A stretch of DNA of 64,000 nt from contig CAWIHT010000013.1 of NCBI GenBank assembly GCA_963836085.1, positions 62,001 to 126,000 of the forward strand. Direction: 5' to 3'. A program made the translations under genes and the position numbers. The notes under the pieces were generated by a model. It did not search any database, was not told the DNA's origin, and saw only the letters and a program-made list of their open reading frames with translations. The stretch is from JAHEEL01 sp963836085. Lineage in GTDB: Bacteria; Actinomycetota; Acidimicrobiia; Spongiisociales; UBA5794. Numbering within the stretch: position 1 is the first letter of the stretch; each line of letters begins with the position of its first letter. Positions 17,638-26,595 of the stretch are shown in pieces.

Positions 17638-18090
17638 CTACACGATGTCGAACTCGTTGCCTTCCGGATCGGCCATCGCCACTGCGTAGTGATCCTGATC
17701 GGGTGAGTCCATCGTGTGGCGCCGCGCGGCGCCGAGTGCAATCAGGCGGTCGACCGCCGCCTCCACACGCTCGCGTCGTTCCTCGAGCGGGATACCGCGG
17801 CCAGCGCCAACCAGAAGATCGACGTGCACTCGGTTCTTCTGGGACTTCACCTCTGCCACGCGTTGGAACCAGATGCGTGGTCCGTCCCCGGTTGGGTCGA
17901 TGATCGCGTCGTACCCGTCCTCGACCTCGTCTTCGGGTACCCCCACGCTGAGCCAGAACGCTCGCCACGAATCATGGCCGTCCGGTGGGCCTTGCAGGTC
18001 GTAGGCGAGGGCCGCGGACCAGAAGCGCGCCAGCCGATCCGGGTCGCTGCAGTCGATCGTGAGCTGGAATGTCGCCACTCCTGCATTCAA
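17638..18090 (-). CDS. VOC (glyoxalase-like) family protein
   Basis: A 150-residue protein with two beta-alpha-beta-beta-beta units: ATFQLTIDCSDPDRLARFWSAAL at the start and RVHVDLLVGAG ... HYAVAMADPEGNEFDIV at the end. The DPEGNEFDIV finish is a hallmark of actinobacterial glyoxalase-like proteins. Candidate metal ligands are the His in VHVDLL and the Glu in GNEFD. No ribosome site stands out. Function is not specific beyond the fold. Confidence 0.82.
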   Translation of the reverse strand: MNAGVATFQLTIDCSDPDRLARFWSAALAYDLQGPPDGHDSWRAFWLSVGVPEDEVEDGYDAIIDPTGDGPRIWFQRVAEVKSQKNRVHVDLLVGAGRGIPLEERRERVEAAVDRLIALGAARRHTMDSPDQDHYAVAMADPEGNEFDIV

Positions 18091-18106
18091 GCCGCTGCCG
18101 GTGCCG

Positions 18107-18574
18107 TCAGTCCACCGGGACCCTCGCCAGAGCCTGGTCGGGCGTCCGCATCTTCATCATCGGCACACCGATGCCATACGTGACGAACCGGCCGGCCGGC
18201 TCGATCTGGATCACACAGGCTTCATCGTCTGACATGTCCACGCCTCGCATCAGTTCAGCGCGGAGGTCCGCATCGACGTCTCGAATGGGAACGACGGTCG
18301 CGTGGCCGGAGAACGTGATCACCGCGGGCGGAGCCTGCCGGATACGAATCGGCAGGCGTTGCACCGTCACGGTGACCGACACGCTGGGGTTCGCGCGAAT
18401 GTGGCGAGCCTTCCACGTGTCCGGCCCGGTCACGATGTGCACGGTGCGGTCGCGCACCTTGAACATGACTCCCGCGGCCCGTGCTTCTCCACTCGGCGTC
18501 ACGAATCCGAGCACGGCAAACGGCCACTTCTCGATCACCTCCCAAACCTCGTCTGCGGTGGTGGGCAGAGCCAT
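18107..18574 (-). CDS. Pyridoxamine-phosphate-oxidase-like flavin/F420 enzyme (FDOR)
   Basis: A 155-residue split-barrel protein: FAVLGFVTPSGEARAAGVMFKVRDRTVHIVTGPDTWKARHI at the front and ITFSGHATVVPIRD later. The strand order and the KAR-H-I-RANP segment match the flavin/deazaflavin oxidoreductase (FDOR-B) family abundant in actinobacteria, which uses F420 or FMN, or binds heme. AGGGAGA precedes the ATG. It ends 16 bases before the VOC gene, so the two are probably co-transcribed. Confidence 0.8.
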   Translation of the reverse strand: MALPTTADEVWEVIEKWPFAVLGFVTPSGEARAAGVMFKVRDRTVHIVTGPDTWKARHIRANPSVSVTVTVQRLPIRIRQAPPAVITFSGHATVVPIRDVDADLRAELMRGVDMSDDEACVIQIEPAGRFVTYGIGVPMMKMRTPDQALARVPVD

Positions 18575-18695
18575 GTGATCTCCCTTCGTCTGCTTCGATC
18601 ATGAGATGACATGTGGAGATCGACCAGGGGAGAAGCTCACTTCGCCCGCTCCGGCCTGGGATCGTCGGCGGGTGGCTGATCGGTATCGTGGCTGA

Positions 18696-19493
18696 ATGGC
18701 GCGATACACCCACGGACACCACGACAGCGTCCTGCGATCCCACCGATGGAGAACCGTCGAGAACTCGGCCGCCTACCTGACCGGTCACCTCGAATCCGGG
18801 CGCTCGCTCCTTGATGTGGGGTGCGGCCCGGGGACGCTGACGGTCGACCTTGCCCAACGCGTCGCTCCGGGCCGGGTGGTTGGGGTCGACCGCGTTGAGG
18901 CCATCGTCGAGCAGGCACGCGCCGATGTGCCGGGCGGTGTTGCGAATCTCTCGTTCGAAGTCGGTGACGTGTACGCCCTGAATTTCGAGGACGGCACGTT
19001 CGATGTCGTCCATGCCCACCAGGTGTTGCAGCACCTCAACGATCCGGTGACTGCGCTGCGCGAGATGCGTCGCGTGTGCCGACCGGGGGGAGTCGTCGCC
19101 GTGCGCGACGCCGACTATGGGGCGATGACCTGGTATCCGCCGAACGAACGACTCGATCGCTGGCTCGCGTTGTACCGGGAAGTCGCCGTAGCGAACGGCG
19201 GCCAACCCGACGCGGGGCGGTGTCTGCTCCATTGGGTGCACGAGGCAGGCCTCGAAGAGGTCGAGGCGTCTGCCAGCGCTTGGTGTTTTGCCTCTTCGAT
19301 AGAGCGGGAGTGGTGGGGTGGCCTCTGGGCGGACCGCATCCGCCGGTCGTCGCTCGCCGACCACGCGATCGAGAGCGGTCTGGCGACACGGAGCGACCTC
19401 GAAGATCTCGCGGCAGGATGGCTCGACTGGGCCGCCAACCCCGACGCCTGGTTCGCGGTTCTTCACAGTGAAGTGGTCGCGGCCGTGAGCTAG
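18696..19493 (+). CDS. Class I SAM-dependent methyltransferase
   Basis: A 265-residue protein with motif I LLDVGCGPGTLTVDLA, the acidic VGVDRVE after strand 2, LSFEVGDVYAL and DVVHAHQVLQHLNDPV. This is the UbiE/COQ5-like class I methyltransferase core. The C-terminal cap is compact and helical, without a recognisable substrate motif. TATCGT six bases before ATG indicates leaderless expression. It is divergent from the FDOR gene. Confidence 0.88.
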   Translation: MARYTHGHHDSVLRSHRWRTVENSAAYLTGHLESGRSLLDVGCGPGTLTVDLAQRVAPGRVVGVDRVEAIVEQARADVPGGVANLSFEVGDVYALNFEDGTFDVVHAHQVLQHLNDPVTALREMRRVCRPGGVVAVRDADYGAMTWYPPNERLDRWLALYREVAVANGGQPDAGRCLLHWVHEAGLEEVEASASAWCFASSIEREWWGGLWADRIRRSSLADHAIESGLATRSDLEDLAAGWLDWAANPDAWFAVLHSEVVAAVS

Positions 19494-19518
19494 GCGGTCT
19501 CGACCTCCACGAACACGA

Positions 19519-19615
19519 GGGACCCCTCCCTTCAACGCCCTGGGGGCGCTGCCACCTTCCCCTGAGGGGAAGGACTCGGTCAACTACTGCGAAGCAGCTA
19601 CTCCGCTACTCCGTC
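19519..19615. repeat. Dispersed double-hairpin repeat, copy A
   Basis: Positions 19542-19572 match 36786-36816 at 30 of 31 bases (core GGGGGCGCTGCCACC then CTTCCCC-TGA-GGGGAAG, a 7-base hairpin). The adjoining 19595-19615 (CAGCTACTCCGCTACTCCGTC) resembles 51299-51327. It lies in the 162-base gap between the methyltransferase and thioesterase genes. Confidence 0.6.
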
Positions 19616-19655
19616 GAGGTACCGTGGTCGGCGCACACCCACGGAGGTCCGTCAC

Positions 19656-20081
19656 ATGCAGGTCAACCACGATCCGTCGGCTGGGTTCAACGGGCTGATC
19701 GGGATCGAGTACGCCGAGGCAACTCCGCAGCGCGTCGTGTTGAGCCTCGAGGTCGATGAGCGTCACCATCAGCCATACGGCCTCGTGCATGGCGGTACCT
19801 ACTGCACACTGGTCGAGACCGCGGCCTCCTTCGGGGCGGCACTCGCTGCCATGGAGAGAGGCATGGTCGGGGCCGTTGGCGTCTCCAATTCGACCGACTT
19901 CTACCGATCACACCGCACCGGCAGGATTCTCGCCACGGCGACGCCCATCCACCAGGGTCGGACACAGCAGGTCTGGGAGGTCGAGGTGACCCGGGCCGAG
20001 GACGACGCCCTTCTGGCACGCGGTCAGGTCCGGCTCCAGAACATCGCCGATCCGACCGTCATCGGGGATGTTCAGGAATAG
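19656..20081 (+). CDS. PaaI-type hotdog thioesterase
   Basis: A 141-residue hotdog-fold protein. The active-site helix region reads HHQPYGLVHGGTYCTLVET, with the HGG turn and the downstream catalytic Glu/Thr expected in PaaI/EntH-type acyl-CoA thioesterases. The usual later segment DFYRSHRTGRILATATPIHQGR is present. GGAGG stands about eight bases before ATG. It likely hydrolyses an aromatic or short acyl-CoA in the cytoplasm. Confidence 0.88.
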   Translation: MQVNHDPSAGFNGLIGIEYAEATPQRVVLSLEVDERHHQPYGLVHGGTYCTLVETAASFGAALAAMERGMVGAVGVSNSTDFYRSHRTGRILATATPIHQGRTQQVWEVEVTRAEDDALLARGQVRLQNIADPTVIGDVQE

Positions 20082-20200
20082 CCGGTCACTGTCCTCGGGT
20101 ACTCCGCCTGCGAGCGGGCGAGAGGGAGAGTCGTTAGGGTCCTGCACATCGGGGACGACCGTGTTCTCGCGTCAGTAGCCACAAGCGCGGAGGTTCGGTA

Positions 20201-21202
20201 ATGACGACAGGGAACGGGGATACGGCGACGGGGTTCGGGAGTGTGGGTCTGCCTCGCAAGATCTCGGCTGGGTTGGTGATTCTGGTTGGGATCGTCTTCA
20301 TCGTGGTGACGCTGGTCAACAACCTGTTTGCGGTGGGACCCGCGTTCGAGGAGATGATCACCGATTTCCGGCCACTGCTGTCCGAAGAGTCGCTCGCCAC
20401 GGCCAGCGCCGATATCGCGGTGCTCGAAGCAGCCGGCGAAGAGTTCACGACAGCGGTCGCTCCGGGAATGGCGGAAGCGCTCGGCATGTCACCGGAAGAG
20501 TTCGGTGGAATGGTTCAACAGCAGTATCCGGCCGTCGCTCAGGGGATGCAGGCGCTGCCCGAGATCGCGGAGACGTTCAATGGTCTGATTCAGACGCTGG
20601 ACAGCCAACGGGCCCTGTTCGAGTCGGCGGATGCGATTCCGTCGAACGACTTGCCGGCGACCACGGTGCCGTGGATTCTCACGATCTCGGGTCTGCTCGC
20701 GATTGTCGTCGGCGTCTTGCTGTTCTTGCCTGGGCGGGCCTGGGCCATCGTGGCGGCGGCGCTCGGTGCGGTCCTCGTGGTCAGCACCTTTGCATTGAGC
20801 CTTCCGCAGAAGGCGGCCGACGCTGATCAGTTGAATGAGAACCTCACGCCGATCTACACACAGGAGTTGATCGACGGAGCAAATGGTTCACTCGCTGTGA
20901 TCGGAGCGATGGGCGAAGAGATGCAGACGCAGATGCTGCCGGATCTCGCCGCCCAACTCGGCATGTCACCCGATGAGTTGAACCAGTTCCTCGGGACGAA
21001 CTTCCCGGCGACCGCTGCGGCGATGCAGAGCATGCCCGAGTCGCTACCACGGTTCGAGGCGTTCGTCGGGGTGTTTGCGGTGAACCTCGACAACTACGAG
21101 ACGATCCAGCCGGTGGCGTTCACACCCATCATCTGGGTGATGGTGATCGGCGGCCTGCTGATCCTCATCGCCGGCGGATACTGCATCATCGCCAAGCAGT
21201 AG
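20201..21202 (+). CDS. Membrane protein with internally duplicated outside domain
   Basis: A 333-residue protein with membrane segments near residues 24-48, 146-168, 178-196 and 307-330. Two outside regions resemble each other: LGMSPEEFGGMVQQQYPAVA (about residues 94-113) and LGMSPDELNQFLGTNFPATA (about 254-273), each followed by a Met-Pro-Glu or Leu-Pro-Glu turn and a hydrophobic helix. GGAGG precedes the ATG by seven bases. I do not recognise a family; it may be an envelope sensor or transporter accessory. Confidence 0.72.
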   Translation: MTTGNGDTATGFGSVGLPRKISAGLVILVGIVFIVVTLVNNLFAVGPAFEEMITDFRPLLSEESLATASADIAVLEAAGEEFTTAVAPGMAEALGMSPEEFGGMVQQQYPAVAQGMQALPEIAETFNGLIQTLDSQRALFESADAIPSNDLPATTVPWILTISGLLAIVVGVLLFLPGRAWAIVAAALGAVLVVSTFALSLPQKAADADQLNENLTPIYTQELIDGANGSLAVIGAMGEEMQTQMLPDLAAQLGMSPDELNQFLGTNFPATAAAMQSMPESLPRFEAFVGVFAVNLDNYETIQPVAFTPIIWVMVIGGLLILIAGGYCIIAKQ

Positions 21203-21217
21203 CAACACGATCGACAG

Positions 21218-21266
21218 AGGGCCCGCTCCAGCGACGACCGAGAGGTCGGTGTCGGGGCGGGTCCCT
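21218..21266. terminator. Bidirectional terminator hairpin
   Basis: Arms 21218-21229 and 21254-21266 pair with one bulge and one mismatch, and an inner perfect CGACC-GAGA-GGTCG hairpin extends the stem. It occupies the 62-base gap between two convergent genes and reaches the stop of the agmatinase-family gene, so it can serve both. Confidence 0.5.
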
Positions 21267-22230
21267 ACGCGTCGAGTCTCCGTTCCGCCATCCCGTTGAG
21301 GATCTCGAGGACCACGCGGTTCGCGAGGAACGCGGTGATCTGGCCCGGTCCGTCGTAGGGCGGAGAGACTTCGACAACGTCCGCGCCGAGGATCGGCACG
21401 TCGCGCGCAAGGCGGCGCACTGTGTCGAGCAGTTCCCGCGACGTGATGCCTCCCGGCTCCGGCGTTCCCGTTCCCGGGGCCATGCCAGGATCGACGACGT
21501 CGATATCAACCGAGATGAAGATCCCCTTCGTGTCCGCGGACGAGCACGAATCCACGGCGTCGTCGACCACCGGACCGAGCCCTCGCTCGGTGATCTCGCT
21601 CATGAGGTAGGTCTCCATACGCTGGTCGGCCATCCACGCCACCGTCTTCCGGTCCGGCCAGTAGCCCCGCAATCCGATCTGCACGAACCGATGTCCCGGC
21701 ACGGATCCCGATTCGACGAGGCGGCGCATCGGTGTCCCGTGCCCATGCAGTTGGCCGGCGTTGGTCTCTGCAGTGTCGGCATGGGCGTCGAAGTGGACGA
21801 GACCGAACGACCCGTCGCCATGGACACGTGCCAGTCCCGTCCCATTGCCGTAGGTGACGGAGTGGTCGCCTCCGAGCACGATCGGAATGGCACCGGCGGC
21901 TGCAATGCGTTCCACCGAATCGGCAAGCGTCTCGAGACCCAGTTCGAGATAGCCGGGAGCGACCTCGATGTCCCCTGCGTCCACAACCGTGAACTGCTCG
22001 AACGGGTCGATTCCGGTCGGGAGGTGTGGCCGGTGCATGTCGGCGCCGAGATAGTCGGCCTCTCGAATAGCCTTGGGCCCGAAGCGAGCCCCGCCGCGGT
22101 AGGTGGCGCCCCAGTCGATCGGCGCTCCGAGGATGACGACGTCCGGCTTGACAGTTGCGAGATCGTTCAGTGGGACGATTGGCACGCCGCAGAAACTCGG
22201 GAAGCTGGCAAATCGGTAAACGTCTGACAT
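21265..22230 (-). CDS. Agmatinase/ureohydrolase family enzyme
   Basis: A 321-residue protein with the binuclear manganese motifs of ureohydrolases in order: VLGGDHSVTYG, HFDAHADT and SVDIDVVDPGMAPGTGTPEPGG. The region AHADTAETNAGQLHGHGTPMRR matches agmatinases, which split agmatine into putrescine and urea. Guanidinobutyrase or guanidine hydrolase activity cannot be excluded from sequence. GAGGTG stands five bases before ATG. It is a single-gene unit; no polyamine genes are adjacent. Confidence 0.87.
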   Translation of the reverse strand: MSDVYRFASFPSFCGVPIVPLNDLATVKPDVVILGAPIDWGATYRGGARFGPKAIREADYLGADMHRPHLPTGIDPFEQFTVVDAGDIEVAPGYLELGLETLADSVERIAAAGAIPIVLGGDHSVTYGNGTGLARVHGDGSFGLVHFDAHADTAETNAGQLHGHGTPMRRLVESGSVPGHRFVQIGLRGYWPDRKTVAWMADQRMETYLMSEITERGLGPVVDDAVDSCSSADTKGIFISVDIDVVDPGMAPGTGTPEPGGITSRELLDTVRRLARDVPILGADVVEVSPPYDGPGQITAFLANRVVLEILNGMAERRLDA

Positions 22231-22322
22231 CGCAACACCTCGATCGTTGTGGACATGATCGCGCCGATGGTGTCGGTCGATCCCGCTGTAGCCCGGATCC
22301 TACGCGGACCGTGCTCCGGAAC

Positions 22323-23276
22323 CTAGAGGGCGGGCGAATCGGTGGCTTCCCGATCGGCCCGGTTGTCGCTTCGTGACGCCAGGAATGCCCCTGCGATCAC
22401 CATCGCCACACCGGCGACCGCGATCGGTGCGACCTCGTCGCCGCGGAACACGACGCCGAGCACGAGAGCGACGACCGGAATGAGATAGGTGATCACTGAG
22501 GCCCGGGTCGAACCCACACGACCGACGAGACTCCCCATGATCACGAACGCGATACCCGTGCCGAGCACGCCGGCGACCGCAACGGCGAGAAACGGACCCC
22601 ACGCGAACGTGCTGCCCGCCGCGCCGTAGAGCCCGAATGGAGCGGTCCAAAACGCCGCAAGGCCAAGCATCCGTGCCATCAACGGGATCGATCCGTACGC
22701 CTGCTGGATGGGGGCGGCGATGTTCACCGCCAATCCGTAGCAAGCGGTGGCCAGAACCACCAGCGCCACTCCGAGCGCCTCGGTGCCACCCTCGCCAACC
22801 GATGGGGCGCTGATGGCGACGACGCCCGTGAATCCGATCATGAGGCCGATCACGGTCACGCCCCGCGGGAGATGCCGCAGCATCATCGCCGCAATGACCG
22901 CCGCGAAGATCGGCATGGCACCGTTCAGCATGCCGGCGATCGCCGAGTTGATGTACTGCTGGGCAATCGGGAAGAGTGTGAACGGGATCGCCACCCACAC
23001 CACCGACAACACGGCCAACCGCGGCCAGTCGGCTCGCGCGACATGGGTGGCCCGCGCTGCGGGGACGAGCCAGAGGGACGCGGCCCCGAGGCCGACCCTG
23101 AGCAGTGTGATCAATCCCGGCTCGAACGCCTCCAGGCCGATCGCCATCAGGAGGAACGACGATCCCCAGATGAGCGAGATGGAGACGAACAGCGTCCAGT
23201 CCATGGCGGAGAAGGCGTCGCGGTTCACTCCCTCCGACGTTGAGAGAACACTGCGCGTCTGTGGTGAGGATGCCAT
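22323..23276 (-). CDS. EamA/DMT superfamily transporter
   Basis: A 317-residue protein with ten membrane helices forming two EamA repeats: SLIWGSSFLLMAIGLEAFEP in the first and GTGIAFVIMGSLVGRVGS in the second. It should be a drug/metabolite permease of the inner membrane. ATG 23276 is taken because GGAAGGGG lies upstream and the frame beyond it overlaps the divergent gene. The C-terminal tail (ASRSDNRADREATDSPAL) is polar and cytoplasmic. Confidence 0.85.
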   Translation of the reverse strand: MASSPQTRSVLSTSEGVNRDAFSAMDWTLFVSISLIWGSSFLLMAIGLEAFEPGLITLLRVGLGAASLWLVPAARATHVARADWPRLAVLSVVWVAIPFTLFPIAQQYINSAIAGMLNGAMPIFAAVIAAMMLRHLPRGVTVIGLMIGFTGVVAISAPSVGEGGTEALGVALVVLATACYGLAVNIAAPIQQAYGSIPLMARMLGLAAFWTAPFGLYGAAGSTFAWGPFLAVAVAGVLGTGIAFVIMGSLVGRVGSTRASVITYLIPVVALVLGVVFRGDEVAPIAVAGVAMVIAGAFLASRSDNRADREATDSPAL

Positions 23277-23351
23277 CGGTCGAAGAACCCCTTCCGGGGC
23301 AGAATCGTTGCAGGTTGGGGGGAGTAGCGGCCGGCACGATACGCTTCGGTC

Positions 23352-23813
23352 ATGACAGATCGATTCCCGGACGCCGAAGGCACAAGCCTTTCGCTTGTGG
23401 ACCACCACCTTCCCTCGACCCTGAGCGGTGTCGCGAACCTCCTCCTCATTGCGTTCCGGCAGTGGCAGCAGCGCGATGTTGATACCTGGGTGCCGACGGC
23501 GCGAGCATTGGCAGACGAGTTTCCAGGGTTCCGGGTCTATGAGTTGCCGGTGATCTCGAAGCGGTACCGTCCGGTTGCCGGATTCATCGACGGCGGTATG
23601 CGGTCCGGCATTCCGGATCCGGAAGTCCGGGATATGACGATCACGATCTATCTCGACCGCAAGCGGTTCATGCGGAACCTGAATATCGAGTCGCCCGGTG
23701 CGATCGTCCCGATGCTCGTCAAGCCCGATGGCCGGATTCTGTGGCGAACATCCGGACCCATGACCGATGACGGGGCTCGGGCTCTGCGACAGGCCGTCTC
23801 GGCGGCGCTGTAG
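23352..23813 (+). CDS. Hypothetical protein, thioredoxin-like (ATP10-like)
   Basis: A 153-residue soluble protein. FRQWQQRDVDTWVPTARALADEFPGFRVYELPVI followed by GFIDGGMRSGIPDPEVRDMTITIY is the arrangement of peroxiredoxin-like proteins lacking the Cys, and GFIDGGMRSGI reminds me of the ATP10 assembly-factor family. No redox Cys is present, so it is probably not an oxidoreductase. TACGCT six bases before ATG marks a leaderless start. Function uncertain. Confidence 0.68.
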   Translation: MTDRFPDAEGTSLSLVDHHLPSTLSGVANLLLIAFRQWQQRDVDTWVPTARALADEFPGFRVYELPVISKRYRPVAGFIDGGMRSGIPDPEVRDMTITIYLDRKRFMRNLNIESPGAIVPMLVKPDGRILWRTSGPMTDDGARALRQAVSAAL

Positions 23814-23959
23814 CGAATCGGCGATTCCGTCTTTCGGCGGGAATGGCACGGTCGCCGGCTCCGCCTCGATTCGCAACTGCCGTTTGACCCTGGCAGCGAT
23901 GTCCAAGATGGGCATGATGGGGACTCTGGAGCCAAGTCCCGAGACAAGGGGAGTACGTC

Positions 23960-25339
23960 ATGAGCCCGGGACGGATCGTTGCTGTTGTCGCCGGCGTGCT
24001 GGTTGGTTTGATATCTCTCGGGTTCCTCACTGCCGGTGGCTTCCTCACGATCGGCTACGCGGTCACCACCGAGGACGACGGCTACTTTGACACCTCCCCG
24101 CGCCGATTCGGGTCTGAGACGGTCGCCATCACGACGGAGGAGGCCGACCTCGCGGCCGACCCCGCTCCACCGACCGAACTCTGGGACTTCATCGACTTCT
24201 CCGTCAGGTTCCGCGTCGACGGTCTGGGAGACGACGTGTTCCTCGGTATCGCGGACGATGCCGACGTGGACGCCTACTTGGCCCAAGCTGCGTTCGACCA
24301 GGTTCGCGACATCAGCCCGGGCGAGCCGATCCGGTACCGAACGTTCACGGGAGGCGAGGCGATCGAGCCGCCGGGAGACCAGAGCTTCTGGGTCGCCGCC
24401 ACGTCAGGATCGGGGCTGCAGGAACTGGTGTGGGACGTCACGGGGGGCACCTGGGTCGTCGTGCTGATGAACGCCGATGGCTCACCCGGCGTCTACGCCG
24501 ATGTCGCCGTTGGCGCGAAGTCGGGAATCGTCCTCCCGATCGGCCTCGCGATGCTGGCCTTCGGCCTGTTCCTCTTCATCGTTGCGACCGTGATCATCCT
24601 GCTTGCCGCGTTGGTCGGACGCGAGGGAGCGCCGCGCGAGTCAGTAGGTGAGCCCGCGCCGTCCGTCGGACCGGTGCGCCTCGAAGCGTCACTCGATGAA
24701 TCCCTGTCGCAATGGTTGTGGCTCGTGAAGTGGTTCCTTGCGATTCCGCACTTCTTCGTGCTGGCGTTCCTGTGGCTCGCGTTCGCTGTTCTGACGTTCA
24801 TCGCGTGGTGGGCGATCCTGTTCACGGGCCGCTACCCGCAGAGCCTGTTCGCGTTCAATGTCGGGGTGATGCGCTGGACCTGGCGAGTCATGTACTACGC
24901 CGGCCCCGGCGGATTGGGAACTGACCGATACCCGCCGTTCACGACCGAACCGGTCGCCGACTATCCGGCACGCCTCGACATCGCCTACCCCGAGCGGCTC
25001 TCGCGAGGCTTGATCTTCGTGAAGTGGCTGCTCGCTATTCCGCAGTTGATCGTCGTGGGGCTCTTCTTCAGCGGCGTGGTGATGTGGGGATCGAACAACT
25101 GGTGGGGTGTGCCCGTGTGGAGCGGCGGACTGGTCGGCATTCTCGTCCTCGTCGCCGCGGTCGTCCTGCTGTTCACCGGGCGCTATCCGCTGCCGCTGTT
25201 CGACCTCATCGTCGGCCTGAACCGTTGGGCCATGCGGGTCGCCGTGTATGTCAACCTCATGTCAGACGAGTACCCGCCGTTCCGTCTCGATCAGGGGGGC
25301 AGCGAGTCGGAACCCGCTGACGAGTCCAGGGTCTCCTAG
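23960..25339 (+). CDS. DUF4389-type membrane protein
   Basis: A 459-residue protein. An N-terminal membrane helix (near residues 5-30) is followed by an outside domain of about 150 residues, then a helix near residue 195-220 and two DUF4389 units. Each unit has WLVKWFLAIPHFFVL / IFVKWLLAIPQLIVV, then LFTGRYPQSLFAFNVG / LFTGRYPLPLFDLIVG and a YPPF end. The family is widespread in actinobacteria with unknown function. AAGGGGAG precedes the ATG. A single-gene unit. Confidence 0.84.
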   Translation: MSPGRIVAVVAGVLVGLISLGFLTAGGFLTIGYAVTTEDDGYFDTSPRRFGSETVAITTEEADLAADPAPPTELWDFIDFSVRFRVDGLGDDVFLGIADDADVDAYLAQAAFDQVRDISPGEPIRYRTFTGGEAIEPPGDQSFWVAATSGSGLQELVWDVTGGTWVVVLMNADGSPGVYADVAVGAKSGIVLPIGLAMLAFGLFLFIVATVIILLAALVGREGAPRESVGEPAPSVGPVRLEASLDESLSQWLWLVKWFLAIPHFFVLAFLWLAFAVLTFIAWWAILFTGRYPQSLFAFNVGVMRWTWRVMYYAGPGGLGTDRYPPFTTEPVADYPARLDIAYPERLSRGLIFVKWLLAIPQLIVVGLFFSGVVMWGSNNWWGVPVWSGGLVGILVLVAAVVLLFTGRYPLPLFDLIVGLNRWAMRVAVYVNLMSDEYPPFRLDQGGSESEPADESRVS

Positions 25340-25363
25340 CGGCTGCCGGTATCGTCCCTACCG

Positions 25364-26242
25364 ATGAAGCGCGAAAGACGTCGCTTGAAGGCGCTGATCC
25401 TGGGTGGTGTCGCATGGAACACCATGGTCTACGTCGGGGCGTTCCCCGACCCTCGGCCACAGACGCTATTCGCCCGCGAGTTGAACGAGACCGTTGGCTC
25501 CAGCGGAGCAGGGAAGGCAATGAACCTCCGCAGCCTCGGTGCCGACGCGACGTTGTGGGCCCTGGTCGGCGACGATGATGCAGGCCGGCAGATTCGCCGG
25601 GAGATGGATCGGCGGAGTATTCCGTTCGTCGGCGTGACCGATCCGGAAGGCACAACCCGCCACGTCAACCTGATGGACGACGCCGGAGAACGCATCTCGA
25701 TCATTGCCGGGGCCGGTAGTGATCGATTCCCCGTCGACGCCGCATCAATGTCGTCGGCCGCTGTGGCCGCCGACCTGGCGTCGGTGACGATCGTCAACCA
25801 CTGCCGGCCGTTCTTGCCGATGCTTCGCGACATCGGCACGCCGATCTGGGTCGACCTCCACGACTACGACGGCACCAACCCCCACCACGACGATTTCGTA
25901 GAAGCCGCCGACCATCTCCTGATGAGTTCGGTCGCGATGCCCGATTGGCGCGAATTCCTCGAGCGGCGGGTCGCCGCGGGTACCCGGGTGGCGATCTGCA
26001 CTCACGGAGCGGACGGTGCCAGCGGACTCACGGCCGCCGACGGTTGGGTCGATATCCCCGCCGTGCCCGTTTCACGTGTTGTCGACACCAACGGCGCTGG
26101 CGATGCGTTTTTTGCCGGATTCGTCGTTGCCTCGCACCAAGGGTCCGGACTCGCTGCCGCGATGAATGCCGGGGCCGTTGCTGCAGCTGCCGCCCTCCAG
26201 TCTCCAGACCTTGCCCCGTCCCATGTGAGCCAGTACTCGTGA
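25364..26242 (+). CDS. PfkB family carbohydrate kinase
   Basis: A 292-residue ribokinase-fold protein. GGVAWNTMVYVG at the start, GKAMNLRSLGADATLWALVGDDDAG in the lid region, ICTHGADGASGL and the catalytic DTNGAGDAFFAGF near the C-terminus (Asp as base, anion hole GAGD). It phosphorylates a sugar or nucleoside with ATP; substrate not assignable. TATCGT eight bases before ATG suggests a leaderless start. It lies 24 bases after the DUF4389 gene. Confidence 0.88.
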   Translation: MKRERRRLKALILGGVAWNTMVYVGAFPDPRPQTLFARELNETVGSSGAGKAMNLRSLGADATLWALVGDDDAGRQIRREMDRRSIPFVGVTDPEGTTRHVNLMDDAGERISIIAGAGSDRFPVDAASMSSAAVAADLASVTIVNHCRPFLPMLRDIGTPIWVDLHDYDGTNPHHDDFVEAADHLLMSSVAMPDWREFLERRVAAGTRVAICTHGADGASGLTAADGWVDIPAVPVSRVVDTNGAGDAFFAGFVVASHQGSGLAAAMNAGAVAAAAALQSPDLAPSHVSQYS

Positions 26243-26591
26243 GGGTTCCGAGTGGTTCGGATACCGGTCCTTTCGGCACCGCGGCCATTTGTGCAGGGGT
26301 CGCGTTCGATCGGGTCATCGGACTCTGTGAGTGCGCCACGCTCCCTGGTTGGCTTGGGATTGATGGTGGGGCCCAAGTGGAGGAGTGAACCGAGATGTGT
26401 GATCGCGCGGAGAGGCACGTTGTGCCCAACCCGAGAGATCGCGCGACGTCGGCTCAGAGAACCGCAGTGATCGTTCTCGGTCCGATCGTCGTCGTCGCAG
26501 CGCTTCTCCCCATTCGGTCGATTGTCCAGGGGCGGAGCTACCGGTCTCACCCCGGACGAGCGGGCCGCATTGCTGGCGACATGGGCGATCG
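26243..26591. other. Gene-poor gap before the ABC-2 exporter
   Basis: No recognisable gene fills these 349 bases. A frame from 26395 has a possible ribosome site and overlaps the ATPase start by four bases; a neighbouring frame ends with protein-like LTPDERAALLATWAID. This may be the remnant of a frameshifted leader gene. No hairpin or repeat stands out. Confidence 0.4.
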
Positions 26592-26595
26592 ATGA
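26395..26595 (+). CDS. Possible small membrane protein, 66 aa
   Basis: The ATG follows GGAGGAGTGAACCGAG, and the stop forms an ATGA overlap with the following ABC ATPase, the usual sign of translational coupling. The middle of the product, AVIVLGPIVVVAALLPI, could span the membrane. The ends are Arg-rich and unlike a finished protein, and codon use is ordinary rather than strong. It may be genuine, or a chance or decayed frame. Confidence 0.25.
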   Translation: MCDRAERHVVPNPRDRATSAQRTAVIVLGPIVVVAALLPIRSIVQGRSYRSHPGRAGRIAGDMGDR

